Part shown: positions 24,861 to 36,693 of the stretch, one piece after another
How the letters are laid out: every line of letters starts with the position of its first letter
How positions within the stretch are numbered: position 1 is the stretch's first letter
Assembly: GCA_035236585.1 (NCBI GenBank)
Contig: CP141128.1
Coordinates: 28,115,618 to 28,179,617, forward strand
DNA from: Warburgia ugandensis
Taxonomy: Eukaryota; Streptophyta; Magnoliopsida; Canellales; Canellaceae
Direction: 5' to 3'
Length of the DNA stretch: 64,000 nt
The notes under the pieces: generated by a model
The model's database searches: none
What the model saw: only the letters and a program-made list of their open reading frames with translations
Told to the model about the DNA's origin: nothing
Translations under genes and position numbers: made by a program

Positions 24861-25888
24861 CCAAGAGCTGTACTCACAAACATCACTATTAAATCAGCTT
24901 TTGTAGAAAGAGTCCTTAAAGCCTAAGAAGAAGATACAGTAACTCAGGAATTGTGTAAAAAGAAAGGATTTTGTAAGGATACAGATGGGGGTATATGTTT
25001 TCAGGAGAGATTGGTGGTTCCTTTAAATACAGACTTGAGAAAAGAACTATTACAAGAAATCCATCAGTCAAAATTTTCCATACACCTTGGGGTACAAAGA
25101 TGTATCAGGATTTGAAAAAAAAACTTTTTGTGGGAAGTCACGAAAAGAGAAATAGGGAAATTTGTGGGTAAATGTCAAAATTATCAACAAGTAAAAGCTA
25201 AACACCAAAGACTAACTAAAATGTTGCAAACATTGGAACTTCCAGAATGGAAATGTGATAACATCACTATGGATTTTGTAGCAAGATTGCCAAGGACCTG
25301 AGCAGGTCATGACATGATTTGGGTGATTGTGGATAGGTTAACAAAATCAGCAAATTTCCTTCCAATTAGGCAGAACCAGTTAATTGACAGTCGAACTAAG
25401 TCATACATCAAAGAAATAGTAAGTCTTCATGGGATTCCATATCCATCATCTTTGATAGGGATGGAAGTTTTACTTCAAGATGTCAGAAGGGTGTACAGCA
25501 AGCCTTGGGAACCTCACTTAAATTAAGATCAACATTTCACCCCCAAACAGACGGTCAATTAGAAAGGACTATTTAGACTTTAGAAGATATGTTGAGATCA
25601 TGTGCATTAGATTGGAAAGGTAATTGGGATGAACATCTTCTGTTAGTAGAATTTGGGTATAACAATAGTTTTCATGCAAGTATTGGCATGGCACCATATG
25701 AAGCATTGTATGAATGGCCATGTTGATCACCAACCTATTGGAGTGAAGTTGGAGAAAGAAAGCTAATAAAGTTAGAACTAGTGGAACAGTGTATAGACAA
25801 GGTTAGATTGATATAGAAGAGGTTGTTAACAACACACAATTGGTAGAAGAGTTACCTAGATAAAAGACGTAGAAACCTATAATTTGAT
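24861..25888 (+). pseudogene. pol: Chromovirus integrase, zinc and catalytic core
   Basis: The HHCC zinc region is at about 25050-25200: 'EIHQSKFSIHLG' supplies the two His, followed by a double frameshift over the A-rich run near 25120, then 'KCQNYQQVK', where the second Cys is Tyr. The core follows with 'CDNITMDFVARLP' (first Asp) and the open stretch 25314-25526 with 'VIVDRLTKSANF'. Near 25450 the frame slips just before the second catalytic Asp; the DRDG codons are present one frame over. The Glu-bearing 'HPQTDGQLERTI' and 'EHLLLVEFGYNNSFH' follow with an internal stop. All three catalytic acids are encoded but never in one frame. Confidence 0.88.
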
Positions 25889-26281
25889 GTGGGGGAGCAT
25901 GTATTTTTGAAAGTATCACCAATCAAAGGAGTAATGAGTTTTGGAAGCAAAGGAAAACTTAGTCCTAGATTCATTAGTCCATTTGAAATCCTAGAAAGAG
26001 TTGGTCCAGTGGCTTACAAATTAGCCTTACCATGCCAACTCTTAGAAATATATAGTGTCTTTCACGTATCTATGCTATGGAAATACCCACAAGATGACAC
26101 GCATGTACGTCAAAGGGTGCCAAAAGAGCTAAAGCCAAACCTAACCTTCAAAGAGAAGGCAATACGGATCTTGGACCATAAGGAACAAAAGTTAAGGACG
26201 AAAACTATTCCGCTAGTCAAAGAAGCCATGTCGAAAATAGAAGTAGAAATGAGGAAGGTATACCCTAGTCTATTTGATTAA
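25889..26281 (+). pseudogene. pol: Integrase C-terminus with chromodomain-like tail
   Basis: An open stretch of 130 codons. It begins in the 'GEHVFLKVSPIKGVMSFG' segment, continues 'GKLSPRFISPFEILERVG' and 'PVAYKLALP' (the GPY/F-type module), then 'VFHVSMLWKY'. It ends 'ILDHKEQKLRTKTIPLVKEA' and 'EVEMRKVYPSLFD'. In Tekay/Del chromoviruses this end forms a chromodomain that directs insertion to heterochromatin. Here the middle of that domain, between 'VK' and 'EMR', is several residues short and the tryptophan usually found there is missing. The stop at 26279-26281 is the natural polyprotein end, 50 bp before the 3' LTR. Confidence 0.88.
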
Positions 26282-26318
26282 GTTATTGTATTACAAATTT
26301 CGAGGACAAAATTATTGT

Positions 26319-26329
26319 AAGGGGAAAGA
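26319..26329 (+). other. Polypurine tract of the chromovirus
   Basis: AAGGGGAAAGA lies 1 bp before the TGTAACAACCCC start of the 3' LTR, preceded by TTTCGAGGACAAAATTATTG, the standard leader of plant gypsy elements. It fixes the LTR start at 26331. Confidence 0.92.
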
Positions 26330-26894
26330 TTGTAACAACCCCAATTTTTATAAATTGATTGAGAAAATCAATAAAGTTTGAGTTTTCAGAAATTCTAAGC
26401 TGGAATATTAGGTTATTGGAAATTATCTTTTTATAGAGATTAAAAACATGATTTAAAACTTAAAAATTATAAGTGTACTTGAAAAACCAATCAAAATGAC
26501 ACTAAATACGTTCAATTCTGAGTTAAAATGAAAAATTCCTAATTTTCTTCATTTTTATGAATAAAAGGATAAAATAGTAATTTTACCCATAACTGAGATG
26601 TAAGACATTGATTTTTATAATGTACTTGGAAATGATTCCAATGCCATTAAGTACGCTCAATTCCGAGTTCGGGAGAATAAAATGAACTTTTCTCCGTGAA
26701 AGGGCAAAATGGTCCTTTCACACCCCGTGGGGCCCACAAACAAATCCAACCACCAGAAAGCATGTAATGAGTGGTCAAACTACTATCCACTGCTAGTGGA
26801 GAAGGAGGTGGTAGTGGAGGATCCAATGTTAATTTAATATTTAAAAGAATTAAAACATAATTATTACAAGTAATTATGAAAAATGCAAAACACC

Positions 26895-26902
26895 TATAAA
26901 TA
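26895..26902 (+). promoter_or_regulatory. TATA box of the 3' LTR
   Basis: TATAAATA in the context CACCTATAAATACT, identical to 17347-17354. It could drive readout into the DNA right of 31108, but no gene is there. Confidence 0.7.
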
Positions 26903-29900
26903 CTGATCCAAAAATCCTCCAAAAATGTTCATTAAAATTTTCACGAAATCATCTTGCTTAATCTGGAAAACAAGACCTAGATTCTTTTTCAAAATTCCAA
27001 AACTCCCAAAAATCTCCCTTCTTGCACTTTCTCTCTCCTCTCTCTAATTGGAACAAGTGACCTAAATTCAATTAAACACTATGTTCCAAATTGAATCTCA
27101 CAAATACCACCATCCATACAATCCTAGACTACCTTTTCTACAAAAATGCAAATCAATTTCAAGATCCAATGGTGCAATTAACAAAAATCACAAAACAAGG
27201 GACTACTAGGCCATCTTATCATCAAAGGTATTTATTTCAAATTGGGCTTTAAATCTATGTATTTTTTCCAATTAGGTAGGTGAAACCACTTTTTATACTT
27301 ATTTCATGATGTTTTATGTAATTTTTATTTTTTTTCTAATTAGTTTTAGGTTAAAACTTATAAAAATAAATTAAGGACCAAAATCCTTAAATTCTGGATG
27401 ATGGAGGGCTTAGATGCAAAATCTAAGCTATCCAATTGATCTAGAAGGGTCCAAAACCCCTAGGGTAGAAGTTTCATGAAATTTTATAGAGTTTTGAGCC
27501 TTCAATTGAAGAGGATTGATTGGACGGTCCAAAACGGATTGTTCGATCTCCAAATCAAATTGGGATTTGCGGGATGTGCTGCGAAATGACTTATGAAAAC
27601 CCACATAGTGTCTCTATGCGTGTGTTGTGTGTGACGTCGTCCCGACAAGACGACTGCGCAACAACACCGGTCCTGAGGATTGCTTCACGCTTGCGTCCCG
27701 GTGATGGGAGCGTGCCAACTATTTTGCCCGATTCGCTCTGCCTGATCAATTAGGGCCATCCGTTCTGCTGGGCTCAGATCAAATCTGGACCCTAGGAACA
27801 ACTGTGAACTTCACAGTTCAATTATGGAGTCATCTAAACTCCAAATTGAGATCAGAAAGAAGCTATAGAGCTTATAATGTCTATTTTCTTCTGAAACCAT
27901 AATATTGATAAAAACATTCCAGAAACTTTCTATTTTCAAGAATTAAATTTTTAATTTTCATGATCTTCAAGTTGGGGATTTGAATTACCGATGATATAAT
28001 GTTGAAATCAAGTTATATCCATGATTGATTTGGACAGATCTAAGATATTTGAGAGATCTACTCTTTATGGTAGAAAAAACCCTAAAAATACAAAGGGACC
28101 CACTTGGTCAATAAGATCAAGTATGATTAGACTCTTGGGATGGATTAAATGAATGATATTATGATGGAATCCATTGAGATCGTGGATTGAATATAACAAA
28201 AACAAGTTCATTAGATCTTTAGATCTTAATGGGCTAAAAGCCCTAAAATTAATTAAAACCCTTGTTTAAAAGGAAAAGATCTAAGATCTAATGGTTGGAT
28301 CATAAGTAAAGGTTTTTAATAATCTTAATCTAATTAGTTTCATTGTCTTCTATTTGATAATAGTATTGTAAATGTGATTAATGTTATAAAGCATTATAGT
28401 TCTTAAATTTTAGCATGCTATGTTCTATGTGTTATTAGATTGTTATAGTTTGCTAGATTTAATTATCTTAGGACCATGTGGGTATGATTTCATGCAATTG
28501 TAACTTAGAACCATGCTAGGATTTCATGTTAGATTAGACTATGGTATGAGATGGTACCTGAGGTCCATGATAGTTTAATTTGAGTTTATAAGATAAAGTA
28601 CATTAGTTAGAAATCATGCTAGTATAATCTTAAGTACCTTGTACCATTATCATTAGGTTGTTCGATTATGTAGTTTCATGCTTTAAAGTTATAATTCATG
28701 TATGATTAAAATTTATTAGATTTAATTGTTAAAGTAGTTATGAGATAAAGAGCATAAAACACCAAAAATGGAATCTAATGAAAAAGTAGAGTTTCATGAT
28801 ACAAATAAGAGTTAATTATTTGACTTGGACTTAATTGGTAAGGGCTATAGTTAGTACGACAATATAAGGATTATCAAATCCGTGGCCCAAACTAGGAGAA
28901 TAATAAACCCTATGAATGACATTTTAAATGTTCATAGACTTAATTAAAATCAATTAGAAAGAGTAATTAGGGTTAACATGCTCATAAGAACCTTATGAAA
29001 GGTAGAGTGAAGGTCACTCTAGTGAATGTTGAACATGGTGGTTAAGGGGATTTTCTAATAGATCCTCGCTCTTCCCCTACCTTTTGTTGACGTTTGTGAC
29101 CACTTTGTGTTCACCCTTTCAGCTAGTAAGCCTTAGCCAATTGGAAGTAAGAGGAGCAGTCTAGACGTAGGCTGAAATAAGTTATCTTTAACCAATAAAA
29201 CATTAACTGGTTGAATAATAATAATAAGAGCATAAATGGTTAGTAAATTATCTAACCCTAATAAAAATTGTAAGTAAGATAAGAATGATCAAAGAAGATC
29301 CATTGGATCTTGAATGATTAAGAACAATAAAAAGAAATAAATACTTCTAGATGATTATATATATTGCTTGTAACTTTGATCAAATAGAAGATATGAACCC
29401 TTGATCAAATATGATTCAAGGAAGAGAACTAAGATCATCCTCATTAGGGATGATCAAACAACTAAACTTAGATCAAAGGAGGACTAGATAATAGAAGATC
29501 TAAGTTCTTGATCTTTATCAACAAGTATAAATTGTTGATCAAAGGATCTATGAAAAATCAAGATCTAAGAAAGGAATACACAAAGACATATAATAGAAAA
29601 TACTTAGATCTAAAAGATTAAAAGATCATTTTAATCATCAGATCTATTGATCGATAGGATAGACACTATTTGAGGAAGATAGATCATGATAGGACAAAAG
29701 ATCTAGATCCTTTATATCAAAGGACAAGATTAGACAAAGAATATAGATAGGATTATTCATATTGTATATGTACTGACAGTATGTATGGATTTACAAATTT
29801 CATACACCAGATAGGATCATGGAGGATCCGAAGAGATGGATCACTACTTGATCCAACCAAACACATATGAAATGGTTAAGTTAGAATTGAGGACTAGACT

Positions 29901-30644
29901 CTAAGTGAATATAGAACTAGAAGATATTTCAGCCCTGGGTAAACAGACAGATTGCCTGATACGTATGAAACCTATTTTACATACAAGCATGGAGGCTTGT
30001 GGTTTTGTTTTAAACATGCATAAGCCTAGGAAAATTTTGCTCGAGGAGTTATGAGTGTTTGGCTACTTGCTTCCCGAAATTTGATGAATTGAAGATACCT
30101 TGCCCTATGAGAGGCTAAAAGTTAGATGGGACAATTATGGGAAGGCCACAACTGTGAAAGTCCTATCTCCCCATATGGCAGTGACACAATATTTTCCACT
30201 GTGGTATTAGTGATGAACACGGTAGTTATCCGAGCGCGATAGTACCAATCAAACTGCAGCATGGTAGTCCTTCAATTATTTAACACTATGATGCATATGA
30301 GATAGGTATAGTGAAATGCCTTGATGTTTTGGCATGATGAAATGCTAAGTAATTGTATATTACCAGTATTTCCCAAGAAGGGAAATTCCCAACATAGGAC
30401 TAGCTGAAATACTGATTTCTCATAGTGGAAAGAATTGATCAGCTTAGTTGGGAATGATATTTGACTACTTTCATAAGTTTGATTGATTTGTCCATGTATT
30501 GTTTGTATGTATAAGGATGTACACATATTACAAAATAAAGAGTTAGATACATGAGTATGTTTATGGATAATGGGATTGTGAAGTATTAGAATTATACTGT
30601 CAATTATTATGCTTCTTAAAGCCCCTACTAAGCATACCTTGTTG

Positions 30645-30678
30645 AGATATTGTAAATGTTTCAATGTTTACAATATCT
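30645..30678 (+). other. LTR stem-loop (chromovirus 3' LTR), perfect stem
   Basis: AGATATTGTAAA pairs perfectly with TTTACAATATCT across a 10-nt loop. It is the best preserved of the five clear copies in the window. CCTTGTTG lies just upstream, as in the other copies. Confidence 0.8.
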
Positions 30679-31108
30679 CAGATATAGAGAAGGAGAGTTA
30701 GGTGCTCAAGACTATAGAAGACTTGAAGAGAATAATCATTAGCGTATACCCCTTGAAGGCATGCATTTTATTTTGTTTGATAGTATTGTATTATAATTAG
30801 AGTTTCATTGTATGGTGAGCTTTGAGTCTTGGATTATGTAATTTGGATAAGTATTGTAATGGATTTGGGCTATACTATGAACCACTAGATGGATTTTGAA
30901 ATTTAATAAAAATATATTCCTTCAATGGAATTTTATCTTCTACAAAAATTCTACTTATGTTATGTATGAAGTAATGACTTGGGTTTTTCAAAACAAGTTC
31001 TAAAGAAAAGAATTTCTGCTTCTTTGTTTTGTGAAATTTTTTTACTACTAAGAGTCCTGCCTTTGAAAATGTATTACAAAATATGTTACAAAAACCCGGG
31101 TCATCACA

Positions 31109-32390
31109 AGCATACCCACTTAGGACATATTAACACACCTACTTAGGGTGTATTAGCACACCTGCTTGAGATATATGTTATCTCTAAGTTAGTGTAGTAG
31201 CTCATCATGTTAGTACCCTCGCTTAACATGTGTTTCATTTCTTACTTAGTATTTAAATTGAAACTTAGTATCCTAATGGAATTTGACACTACACTAGCTA
31301 GGCAATACCTCCTCAGTACATTACTCATGCGAGCACCTACTTAACATTCATTCTCTTATTCATAGGTGAGGCTCCATCCTTAAGCATCATTCCAACTCTT
31401 TCTCTCTTTCAATTATATAAAGTCCTAATCTATTGCATTCTCACATTAAACCCCTTTTCTTAATTTTATTTTCAATTACACCTTGGTTCTATTTTCACCA
31501 TTTAGCATTCTACACCTTAGTTAATTCACACCATTAATCTTCATTCTAGTTAGCTACTTAGGTCTTTTACTTTAGTCTAATTACACATCTATGGTCATAT
31601 CTACATCTTACAATGTTTATTCTCAATTCTACCCTACACCTCATGCTTCCTATACCTAAGATTGCCTCTATGTAATACCTATACCCATGCCTTCCCTCTC
31701 CTATCATGTTCTCACATTCTTAGTCACTCTCTTGTCATACTTTCACTTTACTCAATACTAATACTTAGACTAGGCTATGGTTGTACTATATGCTAATCAC
31801 CTAGCTTTCATCTTAGCCACTTAAACCAAGTTGTTGGTTTTATAACTCTTCACCTTACATTTATGGGCCTTACAAATATAGGTGTATTTCCTTCTCCTCT
31901 ATGTGTGGGCACTTAAGTGTCCATGTACAATGCTATGGGCCTTACACTATATAGTAGTTTACTATCTTGCTTATAAATAGACGTATATACTTAGGTATTC
32001 ACTTTAGTCGTTCCATCCATCCAGCCTCATATCATTAGGTCCATCTCATCATAGGCCAACTAGGGAGTTTGATTAGTCAATCATGTCTCCTATTTGACCT
32101 TCCTATATACATCACATTGAATAACTTCCCATCCTTACTAAATTAGTCATGCTATTTAATCTCCATCTTTATTCATACTCAAATCATTTATAACCTATAT
32201 GTCCTCCTAGCTTTTCCAAGCTAACTTAATTGAATCAAGTTATTGGTCTTCGACTAGTCATGATGGATAATTTATCATATGACCTCAATTGACCCTATAA
32301 AAGGTATTGAGGAAAAAGAGAGAAGAAGAAAAAACACCCCATTTTCTTTTTCAGGTAATACAATTGGATTATTAAATTGACTATATTACA
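31109..32390 (-). mobile_element. Outer LTR element of the nest, right piece
   Basis: 1.28 kb without coding capacity between the chromovirus and the satellite. It starts with short repeats of 'CACACCTACTTAGGGTGTATT' type (31120-31170) and is C/T-rich on plus in the middle. It ends CTATATTACA at 32390, a plausible LTR terminus (TGTAATATAG on the minus strand). Its next bases, CTCGT, are the probable partner of CATGT at 8925-8929. A TATAAAAG box at 32296-32303 reads on plus, against the proposed orientation, so the strand is uncertain. Confidence 0.5.
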
Positions 32391-35300
32391 CTCGTTGAAA
32401 TGACCATCAATGTTTATCCCATCAGTGGGTCTCATATTGAGTGCTAATTTTTATCAAATCATCCAAATCTTGTTGGTCCAACCCTTGAATTTTATCAAAT
32501 TATTAGATCTCGTCAATTAAATGGTTGATTTTCATCAAATCACTAGATTGTGTCAACTTGACCCATGATTTTCATCAAATCATTGGATCTCATTGATCCA
32601 ACTATTGATTTCATTCAGATGATCAGGTCCCATCCATCGACCATCAATTTTCATCACATTATCATATCTCATAGATTCAATATTTTATTTCCATAAAAGA
32701 TATTTGATTTTGTTGATCTAAATCTTGATTTTAATAAATTCATTAGATCTCATTGATCCAAACATTATGTTTTCTCAAATTATAAATCATAGCATATCAT
32801 TGATCTGCTCACCAATTTCCATCATATCATTAGATCTTATCAATCAAACTATTCATTTTTATCAAATCATCGAATCTTTGTCAATTCAAAACTCAATTTT
32901 AATCAAAGTATAAGATCTCATCAATTCAACTATCAATTTTCTTGTATAATTGGATTTTGTTGATCCAACCATTGATTTTCATTAAATCATTGGATCTCAT
33001 CAATCTCACATTTTCTATGCATCAAATCACAATATTTCAATTATCTAACCATTAATTTTAATTAAATCATTGGATCTAAAGAATCTTTTCATTAATTTTC
33101 ATCAAATCATTGCATCTCAATAATTTAAATGCTTGATTTTTATTAAATCGCTAAATCTCATTGATCTTCCCATACATTTTCATCAAATCTCTTAGAAGAA
33201 ACTATTAATTTTCATCAAATCCCAATAATTTCAACCTTAAGTTTCATCAAATTATTAGATCTCATTAATCCAAAATGGATTTCATCTAATCATCAAATCT
33301 CATAATTGATTGTTGACATTCATCAAATCATTGGATCTTATTGATCCGACCCTTGATTTTCATCCAATCATCAAATATATCGATCTAATCATCAATTTAC
33401 AACAAATTTTCTTGTCTCAAAGGTTTGACTACTAATTCTAATAAAATCATAAGAGTTTGTCTATCAGAACATTAATTTTCATCTTGTCATTAGATCTCTT
33501 TGATCCACACTTGAATTTACTCAAAATATTAGATCTCGTCTACCCGATAATTAATTTTTATCAAATAATCAAAACTCAAGGACCTAAAATTTGATTTTGA
33601 TCAAATAACTGGATCAAATAAATCCAATTGTCTATTCAACCATCAACTTTTAACAAATTATTGGATCTGATTGATCTAATCTGATTTTCATCAAATTATG
33701 GAATCTTGTAAATTTGAACCACTATTTTCATCAAATTACTAGATCTTATCAGTCCACCATACATTCTCATCAAGTCATTGAACCTACCTATTGATCAGAC
33801 CATTGGTTTCCATCAAATCATTGGATCACATCGTCTAACCATCAATTTTCATTGAATCATTTTATGTTCTCAAATACAAAACATCAATTTTCGTTAAATC
33901 CTCAAATCTTATCAACTCATCAACCCTTATAGATGTGAATGTTGAATTTAAACAAATGATTGGAGCTCATGGATCCAATCATCACTTTCATTGCATCACA
34001 TATATTTGATTGCCAATTTTAATGAAATCATCAAAACTCATCGATCCAAGCCTTCATTTTCATCAAATCAATGGGTCTCATTGATCCCAAGTTTGATTTT
34101 TGCTTCATAGATTTGACTATCAATTTTCATCATATAACTGGATCTCATCAATCCAACTATTGATAGTCATTAAATCATTAGACATCATTGATCTAATCAC
34201 TATTTTTTTTTTTTATCAAATCTAGATCTAATGATTAGATATTAATTTTTGTCACATGATTAGATCTCATTTGTTTGACTATTGATTTTCATAATATCAT
34301 TGATCTGATTGTTGATCTTTATCTAATCTCTTGATCTCATTGATCCAATCATTGGATGTCATTGATCTTACTATTTATATTCAATAAATCATTATATCCC
34401 TTTGACCTGACCATTGATTAAGCAAATTACCATATCTCATTCATCCAAATGTTCATTTTTATCACGTCAATGGATCTAGACAACCTCACCACTAATTTTG
34501 ATCAAATCTCCAATCTCATTAATTCAACCAAAGATCTCTACTAGTCATCAAATCTCAATGATTTCCCTTTTAATTTTTTACAAATTCTAAAATTCTATTG
34601 ACCCTAAAATCAATTTTAAAGATTGGAGGTAACTCTTCCTCAAATTGCCAGAGTTGAAGGTGATCCTTTCTCAAATAAGAAAATTAGACACGATATTTCT
34701 TCAAATTTCTAGGATAAAAATTTTTCCTTTCTCAAATAAGATAAGTTCAAAGGTGATCTTCTGTCAAATCTCAAAAATCGGGTTGATGCTTTCTCAAATC
34801 TAAAAGAACAAAGTGAGCTTTCATCAAATCATTGGATCTTGTTGATCTAGCCTCTATCTTGATCAAATTATCCAATCTCGTTGATCAGGCCATTGATTTT
34901 TATTAAGCTATCAAATATTGCCTATCTTACCATTAATATTCATCAAATCATTGAATCACATTGGTTTTTAAAAATATCACTTTATCACACCCTTCTAAAA
35001 ATTAATTTTCTTCAAATATGGGATCTCATTAATTCGATGAGTGAAAATCATTAAATCACCAATCTTGTTGTTTTACTCCTAGATTTTCATCAAATTAGGG
35101 ACTCTCATTGATTTGACCATTATATTTAATCAAATCATCCGATCATATTGAATAGATTTTCAATTTCCATCAAATTATCGAATCTCCTCAACCTAACCTT
35201 TGATTTTCAACAACTCATAGTATTTCATTATTCCAGCCATCAATTTTGACTGAATCATCAGATCTCGACGATCTAACAACTGATTTTGATTTGATCTAGT

Positions 35301-36693
35301 TGATCCGGCCTTTAATTTTCATTGGATTTCAACGATTCAATCATCAATTTTATCAAATCATCAATCGAACCACCAATTTTCTTTGAATCATCATATCACG
35401 TCAATCCATTTGTTGATTCACATCAAAGCATCTTATAACAATGATTAGAATTATGAATTTTAATCATATAATCTTATCTCATCCATCCAATCGATGATTT
35501 TCAATAAATCAACTGATCTCATACATTTATCTATCAACTTTTGTCAAATTAATGGATCATATCAATCTTTAAATTTTTTAAATTTTTTAATAAATCATGG
35601 TAATTAAAGTACTGGATATCATCAATCGAGCTGTAAATTTCATCAAAACATTACATCTCACTTATTTGATCTTTGAATTTCATCAAATTATTTGATCTTA
35701 TCAATATGATAGTTAATTTTCATTGAATCTCTTTTATTCAACAATTGATTTTAATCAAATCAGTGAATCTCGTAGATCTGAATATTTCTTATCTCAAATC
35801 ACTAGATCTCATTGCTTTAAAACAATATTTAATCAATTCATTGGATCTCGTTCATTGTGTTTCCAATCATTGGGTCTCGTACTAAATGTTGAATTTCATT
35901 AAATCATCTAGTTCTCATTGGTCCAACCATTGATTTTAATCAAACCATCAAATCCTATCAATATAATTGCTGATTTTCACCAAATCACTATACCTTGTCA
36001 AACCAACTAATGATTTTTATCAAATCATTGGATCTCATTGATCCAACAATTTATTTTGTTTAGATGATTAGATCTCATCCATCTGACCATCAATTTTTGT
36101 CAATTTATCATATCTCATTGATTTGATATTTGATTTCCATAAAAAAATATTAGATATCGTTGATCTAAAGCTTGAGTTTTTTGAAATCATTGGATCTCAT
36201 TATTTGCTCATTGATTTTGATCAAATTATAAATCATTGGATATCATTTATCCAATCATCAATTTTATAATATCATTAAATCTCATCTATCAAACTATTCA
36301 TTTTAATCAAATAATCAAATCTTGTCAATTCAAAAATTGGTTTTAATCAAAACATATGATCTCCTACATCCAACTATCAATTTTCTTGTACCTTTGAATC
36401 TTGCCAATCGACCCTAAATTTTTTTCAAATGATCAAATATAATTGTTCCAAACCTTGATTTTTATCAAGTCATTAGATCTCATGAATCCCACATTTCTTT
36501 TTCATGAAATCAAAGTATTTCAATTAATTAATGGTTATTTTTATTAAATTATAGGATCTAAACAATCTTTTCATTGGTTTTCATCAAATCATTGCATCTG
36601 TATAATCCAACGCTTGATTTTCGTTAAATCATTAATTCTCATTGATTTGTCTATACACTTTAATCAAATCTCTTAGATTTGATTGTTGGTTTT
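32391..36693. repeat. 40-bp satellite, block 2
   Basis: A continuous degenerate array in the same orientation as block 1. Landmark variants: GATGTGAATGTTGAATTT (about 33933), the 'CTTTCTCAAATAAGAAAA' type (about 34665), 'CACATTGGTTTTTAAAA' (about 34965) and 'GAATATTTCTTATC' (about 35780). The first bases (GAAATGACCATCAATG...) continue exactly where block 1 stopped. It ends in GTTTT, the duplication of the solo LTR. No gene. Confidence 0.95.

Larger units (their letters stand above)
16973..31108 (+). mobile_element. Ty3/gypsy chromovirus (Tekay/Del-like), degenerate, 14 kb
   Basis: Order on the plus strand: 5' LTR (16973-21743, missing its first ~190 bp), tRNA-Met primer site, gag, protease, reverse transcriptase, RNase H, integrase, C-terminal GPY/F-like and chromodomain-like tail, polypurine tract, and a full 3' LTR (26331-31108). 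Protease before RT and integrase last is the Ty3 order. The closing 'ILDHKEQKLRTKTIPLVK' segment is typical of Tekay/Del chromoviruses. LTRs of 4.8 kb are very long for the clade and exceed the 4.6-kb interior. Stops and at least five frameshifts break the polyprotein, so the copy is dead. Only one true end (31108) is available, so no duplication can be matched. Confidence 0.92.
26331..31108 (+). mobile_element. 3' LTR of the chromovirus, complete (4.78 kb)
   Basis: Starts TGTAACAACCCC and ends GGGTCATCACA. It is the full-length version of the truncated 5' LTR. It has lost about 50 bp (near 29095) and about 120 bp (near 29850) that the 5' copy keeps. A CpG-rich segment lies at 27600-27760; it differs from the 5' copy mostly by C/T and G/A changes. 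The 130-codon frame at 30272-30664 on the minus strand and the other short frames have no domain and are not called. Confidence 0.93.

Noticed and set aside
30272..30664. 130-codon minus-strand frame in the chromovirus 3' LTR
   Set aside because: It is not open in the matching part of the 5' LTR and includes the stem-loop. No domain.
31120..31260. Short 'CACACCTACTTAGG' repeats as a possible separate satellite
   Set aside because: Only two or three imperfect copies; not enough to call an array.
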